Below are positions 33,054-41,830 of a stretch of 64,000 nucleotides of DNA, piece by piece (position 1 is the stretch's first letter; every line of letters starts with the position of its first letter). Origin of the DNA: Candidatus Nezhaarchaeota archaeon. GTDB taxonomy: Archaea > Thermoproteota > Methanomethylicia > Nezhaarchaeales > WYZ-LMO8. Made by a program: the position numbers and the translations under genes. Below the pieces are notes generated by a model, which searched no databases, was not told the DNA's origin, and worked only from the letters and a program-made list of their open reading frames with translations. Location: contig JANXDO010000002.1 of the NCBI GenBank assembly GCA_025059375.1, positions 252,966 to 316,965 on the forward strand, given 5' to 3'.

Positions 33054-34949
33054 GTGCCTTACGCATGGAAGGTCTCCGCTAAGTTGTACTGGTGTTTGAA
33101 CTGCAATGTTCCCCTAATAGCACCTCAATGTGGCCTATGTGGTTCCAAAGCCGTTAAAGCTCATGGATCTCCTCCAAGGGACTTTAGACCTGCCTTTAAT
33201 TACGACATGAGGATTCTGAAGGAGACTATTGAAAAAGAGCTTGGAGCTAAAGCCTGCAAGGTAATAGTTCCGAGCGATGTTGTATTACTAAACAAGATAC
33301 CGTATGTTGACCAGGCGAATGAGGTCATAGTTGATGGATGGGTCATGGGCAACCTTTACTATAACCCCGAAAGGGGGGAATGGAGGTTTAGGCCATCATA
33401 CGAGGGGGCGGCGAGACTGGCCATTGAAGGGGCGGCGTCATGCGTTGAAGTTGACAATGAGAGAGTTAAGCTATGGGAGGTTCTTTCGAGGAGTGATTTT
33501 AAAGGTGAGGTTCCATTAACCGAAGGTAGGTACGTAGTGTTGACGAACTCAAGGCAGATGTCGATTGGAGTGGCTGTGACGTTGGGTGGTGGCAAGATTA
33601 AGGTCATTAAGTCTTGGGATTCTCATAAACCTCACATTAGAGGGGTAAAGCCCACGTGGAGTGATGTAGTAGAGGCTAACAAGCAATATATAGATGCTGA
33701 GGTAGAGAGGTGCACTGCCTTTTTGATCAATGCTGCCAAGTCACCTGATGTTTTCGTTTCATTCTCAGGTGGTAAGGATAGTTTAGCATCTCTCCTCATA
33801 GCCTTAAGGGCTTTGGGTAATAAGCCGATGCTCTTTAATGATACTGGAATAGAGGCTCCAGCAACTGTTGAGCACGTTTGGAATGTAGCTAACAAGTTTG
33901 GACTTGAGCTCATATTAGCCAGTGCAGAAGATGCGTTTTGGAGGTCCTTGCCGACATATGGACCCCCTGCAAGGGACTATAGGTGGTGTTGTAAGGTATG
34001 TAAGCTCGTACCAATAGCTAGGACGATTAAGGAGAGATTTAAGGGAACGGTTTACGCCATCCTTGGTCAGAGGAAATACGAGTCGTTTGCTCGCCTAAAA
34101 GCTTCAGCCATTGAGAAGAGCAGGTGGATCCCCAACCTAGTGGGCTTAAGCCCGATAAGGGATTGGTCTGCACTTCATGTTTGGCTATACTTAATGGTGG
34201 AGAGGGTTGAATCGAATCCACTGTACAAGGAGGGGTTTGATAGGATAGGTTGTTGGCTCTGCCCAGCTTGTGAACTGGCAGAGTTCAAGAGGATTAAGGA
34301 GGTCTACCCTGATCTTTGGCTTTCGTGGGAGGAGAGAGCGTTAGCTTGGTGCAAGGAACGAGGACTTCCTGAGGACTGGTTTAAGCTTGGACTATGGAGG
34401 TGGAGGAGGTTACCGGGTGATGCTAGGAAGTTTGCTTCTAGAATTGGGATTGATGTGAAGGAGCTTGAAAAGAAGTTTAGAGGGCTCAGAGAGGTTGAGG
34501 TTACAGTGTTTACTAAACCCTGCGAGAACATATATGAGGCTCATGGGTCCGTTAAGGCCCCCCTAAACTTAACTAGGTTATCTATGATGCTGCAGTGCAT
34601 AGGTGGTAGAGTAACCTTTAACGAAAATCTTGGCTTGATAGCCCTAAGAGCTGACGAAGGTTTCGCATCCATAAGTTCTAACCGTACGTTCTCAATTAGG
34701 GCTGGAAGTTCGGAAGACTTAACGAGGCTCATCGAAATTGTCGTAAAGAGCTTGTTGAGAGCAAAGTTTTGCAACACCTGCGGGTCTTGTAGGAATTGGT
34801 GCTCGACGGACTCCATAGTCATAGATGGAGGAGTGAAGATTTTGGATTCTTGTGAAGGGTGTAGAACGTGCATTAACGCATGCCCCATTGCAACATACAT
34901 GTATAAGTCATCAACAACGATTAGAGGGGACCTTGGAGTTGAGGGTTAA
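33054..34949 (+). CDS. PAPS-reductase-family protein with zinc ribbon, PUA-like and ferredoxin domains
   Basis: A 631-residue multidomain protein. A zinc ribbon is at the N-terminus (CLNCN...CGLCG), then a PUA-like region (about 150-200). The PP-loop is FVSFSGGKDSLAS near residue 240, with CysH-type cysteines in CCKVCKLV and GCWLCPACELAEF. The C-terminal 60 residues carry two Fe-S motifs (CNTCGSCRNWC and CEGCRTCINACP). PP-loop enzymes of this type activate a substrate with ATP for sulfur or reduction chemistry. Because of the PUA and zinc ribbon, RNA thiolation is as likely as PAPS reduction. Confidence 0.85.
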   Translation: MPYAWKVSAKLYWCLNCNVPLIAPQCGLCGSKAVKAHGSPPRDFRPAFNYDMRILKETIEKELGAKACKVIVPSDVVLLNKIPYVDQANEVIVDGWVMGNLYYNPERGEWRFRPSYEGAARLAIEGAASCVEVDNERVKLWEVLSRSDFKGEVPLTEGRYVVLTNSRQMSIGVAVTLGGGKIKVIKSWDSHKPHIRGVKPTWSDVVEANKQYIDAEVERCTAFLINAAKSPDVFVSFSGGKDSLASLLIALRALGNKPMLFNDTGIEAPATVEHVWNVANKFGLELILASAEDAFWRSLPTYGPPARDYRWCCKVCKLVPIARTIKERFKGTVYAILGQRKYESFARLKASAIEKSRWIPNLVGLSPIRDWSALHVWLYLMVERVESNPLYKEGFDRIGCWLCPACELAEFKRIKEVYPDLWLSWEERALAWCKERGLPEDWFKLGLWRWRRLPGDARKFASRIGIDVKELEKKFRGLREVEVTVFTKPCENIYEAHGSVKAPLNLTRLSMMLQCIGGRVTFNENLGLIALRADEGFASISSNRTFSIRAGSSEDLTRLIEIVVKSLLRAKFCNTCGSCRNWCSTDSIVIDGGVKILDSCEGCRTCINACPIATYMYKSSTTIRGDLGVEG

Positions 34950-36525
34950 GATCCTCTCAACAATTTTAGCCTTGCTTTTAACAGTACTACTATGTTGCTC
35001 TTCAGTTAGTGGTGCAGAAGCTGATAAGGATAAGGTCTTTGAGTTCACGTTCTACGTCGACGATGATGGCGGTACGAGCGTGGTAGTTTCTTTCTATGAT
35101 GTTGCTATCGGCAGCTCATGGCTTCTAATCCCTCGAGGTCAAGAGGGTAATGTGAGCGTAGCAGTTCATCGAGGAAAGCTTGTTAACATTTCTTATGAGA
35201 GCTTAATTGAGGATGGAAGGGAAAGCCCATTCTACGTTAACATGACCTTCACCTATGAGGGTGAGGACTACGTTAACCTATCCATCAAGTACTTCATGGC
35301 GTATGGCTCACTGATTATAGAGCCAAAGGCCATGTTCGTGTCCCCAAGAGTTAAATGTGGAGGGAAGGATTTCATTAAGACAATGACACTATTACCAGGT
35401 TATGCTATCACTAGTAGAAGTGATGTATCCTCCTTCTCGGGCTCCATTAAGGATGTTGAGGTTTCTGCGTTTAATGGGTTTGTGATTGTAGAGGCTTCCG
35501 TACGATCTGATGATAGGGTTGTAATTAGGTATGAAGTTCCCAGTAAGCCAAGCATGGTTAACATAAGTCTAGGCAACCTCGTATTTAGGACCCCCTCAAG
35601 GTATTCTGGCTTTGCTCAGCAGGTTCTTGAGGTATTGAACGAGAGCTACGCCATATGCAGAGAGGTTTTTGGTATCGATCTGAAGGATGTTGAAGTTGTA
35701 TTCTTTGTGCCTTCAATGCCCGACTTGGCTATGGGGTTAATGGGTTATGTGCCCTTCATGGCTGATAAGCTAGGAGCTGTGCATCTCAACTTGCTATACA
35801 TTAGGGGGGTTGAGGGCTTCCTTCACATCGTAGCCCTTCACGAGATAATCCACCACTTCATGTGGGCTATAGGAGTTCCACCACTGAAATTGTGGATACA
35901 TGAGGGGGTAGCTCAGTATTTGAGCTTAACTATCGGGAGGCTATTAGGCTATGAGGGCGCTGTGGACATGCATGAGAGGGGCTTGGTCTTAGCTTGGAGG
36001 GTGCTCGGCGATGAATTAGGATTCATTCAGAGGTGGACTCCCTTCTACACGCCACCTCAAGGATTGGGGCATTGTTATGCTGCTTCATACAAAATTTTCA
36101 AGGAGCTTTGTGATAGGTATGGGGGGCTAGAGTACCTCAAGATACTCCTTAGAGAGTTAAGAAGAGTGGATTGGAGTAATGAGACTCAGGTAATTGAAGC
36201 GTTTGGATTAGCTGCTGGTAATGTCAATGATGTTTTCGTTTCGTTCCATAGATGGGGGTTCGAATTTAAAACTCCTCTTCAAGCATCAATTATTATTGCT
36301 AAAGTTAAGGGTGATGTTTCACGCATGCCTGAGTGGCTTGAACCGCACAAGAGTTTAGCTCAGGTACTAATTCGAGTGGCGGAGCTACTACAAAAGAACG
36401 AGGCTTCTTATCGTGCCACTATATTAGCTGAAGTCGCTCGATCAATTTATGAGTTGAGTCCATATACCTTTGTAGTGAGCCTGGCTATGGTCGTCCTGGC
36501 GATTGTGGTATCGAGGCACGCTTAA
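34939..36525 (+). CDS. Secreted, membrane-anchored gluzincin metallopeptidase
   Basis: Read from the TTG at 34939, the protein is about 528 residues with an immediate signal peptide (MRVKILSTILALLLTVLLCC). The zinc motif HEIIHH is near residue 300, and the third ligand is probably the Glu in WIHEGVAQ, about 25 residues later, as in M1-like MA clan peptidases. A single C-terminal helix (VVSLAMVVLAIVV) should hold it on the outer face of the membrane. The start overlaps the PAPS-reductase-like gene end by 11 bp. A longer frame from 34852 is unlikely because it would bury the signal peptide. Confidence 0.85.
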   Translation: MRVKILSTILALLLTVLLCCSSVSGAEADKDKVFEFTFYVDDDGGTSVVVSFYDVAIGSSWLLIPRGQEGNVSVAVHRGKLVNISYESLIEDGRESPFYVNMTFTYEGEDYVNLSIKYFMAYGSLIIEPKAMFVSPRVKCGGKDFIKTMTLLPGYAITSRSDVSSFSGSIKDVEVSAFNGFVIVEASVRSDDRVVIRYEVPSKPSMVNISLGNLVFRTPSRYSGFAQQVLEVLNESYAICREVFGIDLKDVEVVFFVPSMPDLAMGLMGYVPFMADKLGAVHLNLLYIRGVEGFLHIVALHEIIHHFMWAIGVPPLKLWIHEGVAQYLSLTIGRLLGYEGAVDMHERGLVLAWRVLGDELGFIQRWTPFYTPPQGLGHCYAASYKIFKELCDRYGGLEYLKILLRELRRVDWSNETQVIEAFGLAAGNVNDVFVSFHRWGFEFKTPLQASIIIAKVKGDVSRMPEWLEPHKSLAQVLIRVAELLQKNEASYRATILAEVARSIYELSPYTFVVSLAMVVLAIVVSRHA

Positions 36526-36833
36526 GTCTGACCCTTAAGCTTCTCTTCAACACTCTTAACCTTGTCAAACATGGTTCTCTCAATGTCTCTCCTATCATCT
36601 ATTAGGATCACTGTGTATACTCTCTTTGCACCAGCATTGAAAAGGGCATTGTGACAACTTTCAATAGCTTCGAATAACTCCTTCAGGTTTTTTGCTTCAA
36701 GTATGGTACCCATGGGCGTTATTGTGAAGTTGAGGCCTGACCTCTTCAGTACTCTTACTGCCTCAGCAACGAAGTTACTAATGCTTGTTGAGCCGGTTCC
36801 TATGGGAGATACCGATACTTGAGCTATTATCAT
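36522..36833 (-). CDS. MTH1187/YkoF-family thiamine-binding protein
   Basis: About 103 residues from the ATG at 36833 (MIIAQVSVSPIGTGSTSIS), which has GGTGAG just upstream. Features of the MTH1187 (DUF77) family are the N-terminal beta strand with GTGSTSIS and the ITPMGTILEA segment, with an E/H-rich helix (ELFEAIESCHNAL). Family members are tetramers that bind thiamine or a similar ligand. It converges on the peptidase gene with a 4-bp overlap. Confidence 0.88.
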   Translation of the reverse strand: MIIAQVSVSPIGTGSTSISNFVAEAVRVLKRSGLNFTITPMGTILEAKNLKELFEAIESCHNALFNAGAKRVYTVILIDDRRDIERTMFDKVKSVEEKLKGQT

Positions 36834-36890
36834 TCTCTCACCACACGTAATCAATATATCCCGACTAAATAAAAAGTGTTTAGAGTGTTG

Positions 36891-38129
36891 ATGGCCTCGA
36901 CGAAGTCATTTAAGTATATACGCCTTGAAGAGGCCCTCAAGACTATTGATAACTGCGTAAAGTGTACGACTAGGGTTGAGAGTGTGGATCTTCGAGAAGC
37001 TTGTGGGAGGTTTCTAGCCGAAGATGTTGTTTCTAAAACTGATTTACCCCCTCATGACGTGGCCCACTTCGATGGTTATGCTCTTAGAAGCATTGACGTG
37101 GCGTCGGCCTCCCCCAAGAGTCCTATTAAATTGAGAATTAAGACTAAGGTCTACCCTTCAACTCCAAAGGTTGAAGTTATCGGTCCAGGCGAGGCAGCTT
37201 ATATTACGACGGGATCCTTAATGCCATTGAACAGTGATGGAATATTACCGGTTGAGGCAGCAATAGTCGATGGCGAGTATCTTGAAGTTAAGTACACAGT
37301 TAAGCCTGGAGAGCATGTAGTTAAGGCTGGTAGTGATGTTAGACGTGGAGAAGTAGTGTTGAAGAGGGGGCATAGACTTAGGGCTCAAGATTTATCGTTA
37401 CTAGCATTAATAGGTTATGGGAGGGTGAAGGTACTCTCTAGATTGAAAGTAGGTATACTACCAGTTGGTGATGAATTAACTGATGAGTATGGTGAGATTA
37501 AGCCTGGAAGGGTCCCTTGCAGCCATGTATTAATGGTAAGTTGTTTCGTGGTTAAGGATTGTGGTGAACCCATGTATCTGGGTGTAGTACCGGATAACGT
37601 TGACCTGATAGTCGAAGCTATAGAGAAGGCCGCTAGTGCGTGCGACATGATTATCACCATAAGCGGTGCTTCAAAAGGCGAGAAAGACCTCGTAGATCAT
37701 GCGATCAGTAGAATTGACGGCTCTGAGATTATGTTTCATGGTGTCATGATTAGGCCTGGAAGGCAGACCGGTTTTGCCATGGTTCATGGCAAGCCCATGA
37801 TAATGCTCCCCGGGTTATCGCACTCAACGATTGTGGGCTATCAGTTAATAGCTAGGAGGGTAATGTACAGGCTCATGGGGCTAGAGTCCATTGAGATGCC
37901 GATGAAGGCATCATTGGCTTGTGACTTTAAGTTACCGCCGCCGAAGGGATTCAAGAAGGTAGTGTTTGTGAAAATTGAAGAGGAAGCTAACAGTTACGTT
38001 GCTTGGCCGATAGTCGGGGATACAGCCCTCATGAGCATACCCGTGAAAGCTCATGGATACATAGTCTTTGATGAGGGGGTCGATGAGGTTAAGAGGGGGA
38101 GGATCGTTAACGTTCACTTACTGCTCTGA
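36891..38129 (+). CDS. moeA: Molybdopterin molybdenumtransferase MoeA, copy 1
   Basis: About 412 residues from the ATG at 36891. The MoeA core appears in KTDLPPHDVAHFDGYALRS and the PVGDELTDEYGEI region of the MogA-like domain. A C-terminal beta-barrel domain follows. MoeA inserts Mo or W into the molybdopterin dithiolene. A TATA-like CTAAATAAAA sits about 25 bases before the start, so this may be a nearly leaderless transcript. It opens the Mo/W cofactor island. Confidence 0.93.
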   Translation: MASTKSFKYIRLEEALKTIDNCVKCTTRVESVDLREACGRFLAEDVVSKTDLPPHDVAHFDGYALRSIDVASASPKSPIKLRIKTKVYPSTPKVEVIGPGEAAYITTGSLMPLNSDGILPVEAAIVDGEYLEVKYTVKPGEHVVKAGSDVRRGEVVLKRGHRLRAQDLSLLALIGYGRVKVLSRLKVGILPVGDELTDEYGEIKPGRVPCSHVLMVSCFVVKDCGEPMYLGVVPDNVDLIVEAIEKAASACDMIITISGASKGEKDLVDHAISRIDGSEIMFHGVMIRPGRQTGFAMVHGKPMIMLPGLSHSTIVGYQLIARRVMYRLMGLESIEMPMKASLACDFKLPPPKGFKKVVFVKIEEEANSYVAWPIVGDTALMSIPVKAHGYIVFDEGVDEVKRGRIVNVHLLL

Positions 38130-38180
38130 ACTAGGAAACTTTATAGTAACATTCAATAGCGATAGAGTTTGGTGTGAACC

Positions 38181-38939
38181 TTGAAGATAGCTATAGCCGG
38201 TAAGGGGGGTAGTGGCAAGAGCACTATCACAGCCCTTCTCTCTAAGGTTTTCTCGAGTATGGGGTTTAGGGTAACAGTAGTTGATGCTGATGAATCTAAT
38301 GTTGGTCTTAGTAGGATGCTTGGCTTAACAAGCTTTGGGAAACAGGTTATGGATCTCTATGGCGGTAGGAGGGGCTTTAAGGAGGCTCTTAATAGAGGCT
38401 TGGAGATTTCACCCAATATAGACTTAGTATCGATCATTGATGGTAACATTAGGCTCGTGAAGGTGGGGAAGATAGATAGAGGAGGAGAGGGCTGTGCTTG
38501 CTTAATTGGGATATTAGCCAAGGAGGTTTTAAGCAAGCTTCATGCTAGGGACGAGATAGTCTTAGTTGACATGGATGCTGGCATAGAGCATTTTGGTAGG
38601 GGGGTTGATAAAGCTGTTGATGCTGTGCTATTTGTTGTTGACCCGACCCATGACTCAGTGATGTTAGCTGAGAAAGCCAGTAAAATGGCGGCTGATCTAG
38701 GGGTATCCAAGTTTCTTGTAGTGCTAAACAAGGTTGATGAGGGGAGCGAGAGAATATTGACTGCTAATTTATTGAGGGTTGGCATTAGAGTCATTGGGGT
38801 GGTACGCTATGACCCCGAGGTTGCGCGCTCAATGTTGATTGGCGAAGCATTGAGGGCTACCACCGCAGAAAATGATGTCATCAATCTTGCCAACGCCATC
38901 CTCAAGGAGCTTGGAGGGGCTGATAATGGGAGTGGTTGA
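38181..38939 (+). CDS. CooC/MinD-like ATPase (metallocentre maturation type)
   Basis: A 252-residue SIMIBI ATPase. The deviant Walker A is GKGGSGKST at the very N-terminus, followed by VVDADESNVGLSRMLG. Walker A' DMDAGIEHFGRG suits the CooC branch, which loads metal into CO dehydrogenase. No CODH gene is in the window. It overlaps the DUF364 gene by 14 bp, so the two are a coupled pair inside a Mo/W gene cluster. TTG start at 38181. Confidence 0.9.
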   Translation: MKIAIAGKGGSGKSTITALLSKVFSSMGFRVTVVDADESNVGLSRMLGLTSFGKQVMDLYGGRRGFKEALNRGLEISPNIDLVSIIDGNIRLVKVGKIDRGGEGCACLIGILAKEVLSKLHARDEIVLVDMDAGIEHFGRGVDKAVDAVLFVVDPTHDSVMLAEKASKMAADLGVSKFLVVLNKVDEGSERILTANLLRVGIRVIGVVRYDPEVARSMLIGEALRATTAENDVINLANAILKELGGADNGSG

Positions 38940-39705
38940 TGAGCTTATAGAGGTCCTCGTGAAGGTGACACCTCGAATTGAAGAGGTTGTGGCTGAGAAG
39001 GTGGTTGTCGGCCTAGGATACACAGGTGTATTGACCTCGAGAGGGCACATGGGCCTATGTCAGACGTTACTTGGCGAGATGAATTTGCATTGCTGCAGAA
39101 TATCTGTTAAAGCTGGTACTCTGGCATCTTCAAAGATTATCAACTTATTAATGATGGCTAAGTCGTGGGATTTGAGTGAAAGGATAGTTGGGATTGCAGC
39201 AATAAATGCTCTTTCAGCGCCGTACCTAGATGGTGGTGATGAAGTTAAGGTGTTTAAAGGAAATCTAATTGAACATTTGGACTTAAGAAGAGGAGACCTT
39301 GTGGTTATGGTTGGAAACGTAAAGCCATTTCGAGAGCCCATAAAGGCTAAAGGATGTAAACTTGTGGTGCTTGAGAGGAGCTTGCAATTAATGGATGAGG
39401 AGACTTTACCTGATGTGGCTGGCGATGAGATGATACCTAAGGCTGATGTTGTTGTGGCTTCAGGTACGAGTCTTGCTAACGGTACAATAGATAGAATCCT
39501 GAAATTGGCTGAAAAAGCGCGGGAAGTAGCTCTAGTTGGTCCATCTGCCAGCGCTTATCCTAAGGTCCTCTTTGATCGTGGTGTAACGGTGGTGGGCTGC
39601 ATTAAGGTTCTGAATCCCAGTATGGTATTGAGAGTTATTAGCGAAGGTGGCGGTGTACGTGAGTTCAGGCCTTATGTGGAACAGGTGGTTTTAAGGAGGA
39701 GCTAA
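38926..39705 (+). CDS. DUF364/DUF4213 family protein (putative metal chelation)
   Basis: About 259 residues from the ATG at 38926 (MGVVDELIEVL), a start inside the end of the CooC-like gene. The N-terminal half resembles the DUF4213 domain, and the C-terminal half (LVVMVGNVKPFREPIKAKG, then VVASGTSLANGTIDRIL) is the Rossmann-like DUF364 domain. The family has been linked to heavy-metal handling but its activity is not proven. Coupling to an ATPase of the CooC type supports a role in metal insertion. Confidence 0.85.
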   Translation: MGVVDELIEVLVKVTPRIEEVVAEKVVVGLGYTGVLTSRGHMGLCQTLLGEMNLHCCRISVKAGTLASSKIINLLMMAKSWDLSERIVGIAAINALSAPYLDGGDEVKVFKGNLIEHLDLRRGDLVVMVGNVKPFREPIKAKGCKLVVLERSLQLMDEETLPDVAGDEMIPKADVVVASGTSLANGTIDRILKLAEKAREVALVGPSASAYPKVLFDRGVTVVGCIKVLNPSMVLRVISEGGGVREFRPYVEQVVLRRS

Positions 39706-39734
39706 CTTTTTAAAGTTAAGAAATAAATCTTGGA

Positions 39735-41117
39735 ATGCTGATTATGGAACGTGATGACCTTATATCGTCGCTTAAGCACATTGGTTTAACTGAGTATGAA
39801 GGCAGGGTTTACGTAGCTTTAATAGATCTTGGAAGGGCTAGTGCTAAGGACATTAGTAACATTACGTCAATAGCTTATCCTAAAGTGTACAATGTTCTGT
39901 CTAATCTTAAGGACAAAGGCTTTGTTGAAGAGGAGCTTCAAAGACCTAGACTATTTAGACCTGTTGATCCGGGCAAGGCCATCAGGGCATTCATCGAAGA
40001 GAAGGTTTCCTTATTGAGAGATGAGGCTGAAAAGGCAATTAAGGCTCTATCCTCTAGGTACGATAGGTTAAGGGCAAGTAGTGCTAAGACGTTTATTGTG
40101 CAGAGTAGAAGAAGCGTCATAACCAAGTTGAGGGAACTTATCTCTAGCGCCAAGAGGGAGATACTAGTTTCTGCCCCAGATCTTGAAGTTCTTGGAGTTA
40201 AAGCTCTGCTCCTAGACTTAAATTCTGCTAGAAGGCGAGGTGTTGAGGTAAGGGTCCTCACAACTCCCTCAACATCGAATAGAGAGGTTGAGAGAATACT
40301 AGAGTTTGCCGATGTGAGGTTTAGGGATGGCCTTGAAAGCTATTATGTGATAGCTGATTCTGGCTCCTTGCTTATATCTGGAAGACTTGGCGACTTGCGG
40401 GCGATATTCATAGCTGATGAGAGCAGCATAAAACCTACCAGAGAACATTTTAATTACATGTGGTTCGAGGCTGTTCCAGCAGCCATTAAGCTGGGACTTA
40501 AGAGGGTCAAGAGGGGGATAATAGTTCTAGCTGGTGGCATGAGCAGGCGCATGGGTGAAGACAAGACTCTTCTTCCAGTTAAGGGTGTACCAATGATAAA
40601 GCGGGTCGTGGATGCAGTGCTAAAGGTCTCTGATGAGGTTATAGTGGTTGTTAGTGGTAGGAAAATGATAAGGAAGCTAAGCCATGTGCTTGGTAGTGAA
40701 GTAACGATAACTGAGGATGAAAAGAGGGGGTGGGGTCCCATAATGGGCATAGTGTCAGGTTGCAAGAGATTGCAAGCTGAGTATGTGGCCGTTGTTCCAT
40801 GTGATGCACCCTTCATTAATCCAAGGGTCTTGATTGAGCTCTTTAAGAGGGCTGAGGGTCATGAGGCTGCGATACCTTGCTGGCCAAATGGCTACCTAGA
40901 ACCTCTTCACTCAGTTTATCAGAGGGATGCACTACTTAAAGCTGCTGATGAACTTATTAAGAAAGGTTCTAGGTCAATGCTCCACTTAATAGAGAGGTTA
41001 AGTGACGTCATTTATGTCCCAGTAGAGGAGCTTAAGTTGATAGATGATAGGCTGCTCACATTCTTCAATGTTAATACGCCAAGAGATCTGCTCATAGCTG
41101 ATGCTATGGAGATCTGA
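39735..41117 (+). CDS. mobA: TrmB-type regulator fused to MobA guanylyltransferase
   Basis: A 460-residue uninterrupted fusion. Residues 10-80 are a TrmB winged helix (LTEYEGRVYVALIDLG), 85-115 a helical linker and 120-250 the effector-like domain of TrmB proteins. From about 261 a complete MobA follows: VLAGGMSRRMGEDKTLLPV and VPCDAPFIN. MobA attaches GMP to Mo-molybdopterin to give the guanine dinucleotide form used by the bis-PGD enzyme nearby. It overlaps mobB tail-to-tail by 14 bp. A start at the second ATG (39744) is also possible. Confidence 0.93.
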   Translation: MLIMERDDLISSLKHIGLTEYEGRVYVALIDLGRASAKDISNITSIAYPKVYNVLSNLKDKGFVEEELQRPRLFRPVDPGKAIRAFIEEKVSLLRDEAEKAIKALSSRYDRLRASSAKTFIVQSRRSVITKLRELISSAKREILVSAPDLEVLGVKALLLDLNSARRRGVEVRVLTTPSTSNREVERILEFADVRFRDGLESYYVIADSGSLLISGRLGDLRAIFIADESSIKPTREHFNYMWFEAVPAAIKLGLKRVKRGIIVLAGGMSRRMGEDKTLLPVKGVPMIKRVVDAVLKVSDEVIVVVSGRKMIRKLSHVLGSEVTITEDEKRGWGPIMGIVSGCKRLQAEYVAVVPCDAPFINPRVLIELFKRAEGHEAAIPCWPNGYLEPLHSVYQRDALLKAADELIKKGSRSMLHLIERLSDVIYVPVEELKLIDDRLLTFFNVNTPRDLLIADAMEI

Positions 41118-41640
41118 CGAATATCTCCACGATCCTTAGAAGTTTGTCGCTATCGCGTGGTAGGAGCAAGATGTTAACGTTATTATGGGATAGACCTCTA
41201 AAATCCTCATTGAAAGTGCAAGCTGCTAGTATGGGCGGCTCGGTTCCTTCAAGTCTCTCTTCTAGATCTTTAAGGTCCTTAAATGCTATTACCTTCCCTA
41301 CATCATCTCTCTTAGCTACAAGCCTATGAAAGCCTTCCATCATAAGCACATCCACGTTACTTATCTTAACAACCTCTAGCACATCCTCAAGAGTTTTGGG
41401 TTCATCCTTCAAGTCCGTGATGAAGCCAGCTTCGCGTGGTGATAGATACCCCACAACTTTAGCTCCTGCTCGTCTATGCCTCCAAGTATCGCTACCCTCC
41501 TCATCCATCGTGAAGTCAGCGTGGTGTATGTGTTTTAGTGTGGCGACGGTGAGGCCAAGGTCCGTTAAATTGCTTATTAAAATCTCCGCGATGGTTGTTT
41601 TACCTGACTTCTTGCTACCGATTATAGCTATCTTCTTCAT
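41104..41640 (-). CDS. mobB: MobB-type molybdopterin-guanine dinucleotide adaptor
   Basis: A 178-residue P-loop GTPase. Walker A is GSKKSGKTT at the start; HIHHADFTMDEEGSDTWRHRRAGA is broken here to its parts: a His-rich HHADF and the conserved DTWRHRRAGA. MobB assists MobA in guanine dinucleotide formation. It is transcribed toward the TrmB-MobA gene and ends inside it by 14 bp. Confidence 0.93.
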   Translation of the reverse strand: MKKIAIIGSKKSGKTTIAEILISNLTDLGLTVATLKHIHHADFTMDEEGSDTWRHRRAGAKVVGYLSPREAGFITDLKDEPKTLEDVLEVVKISNVDVLMMEGFHRLVAKRDDVGKVIAFKDLKDLEERLEGTEPPILAACTFNEDFRGLSHNNVNILLLPRDSDKLLRIVEIFVRSP

Positions 41641-41830
41641 TGGGCATCACCTGTCAAGAGCGCAGATATCAGGACTTAACGTTTAGAGCTAAGCATCACT
41701 TTAAGTTACATCACTCTCGCTAACTGTAGATGTTGACTACTTTAGTGTACTGTAGAAAGGTTTATGAAGTTTATTGTAGACCAAAATGGAGAGTACGCAG
41801 ATCTTAAGGATTGAGGAACGTTTAAAGTAG

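Noticed and set aside
34852-34938. N-terminal extension of the secreted peptidase
   Set aside because: It overlaps the ferredoxin end of the upstream gene and would bury the signal peptide; TTG 34939 is preferred.
38181-38939. CooC-like ATPase as evidence of CO dehydrogenase
   Set aside because: No CODH/acetyl-CoA synthase genes are in the window; the ATPase family is broader than CODH maturation.
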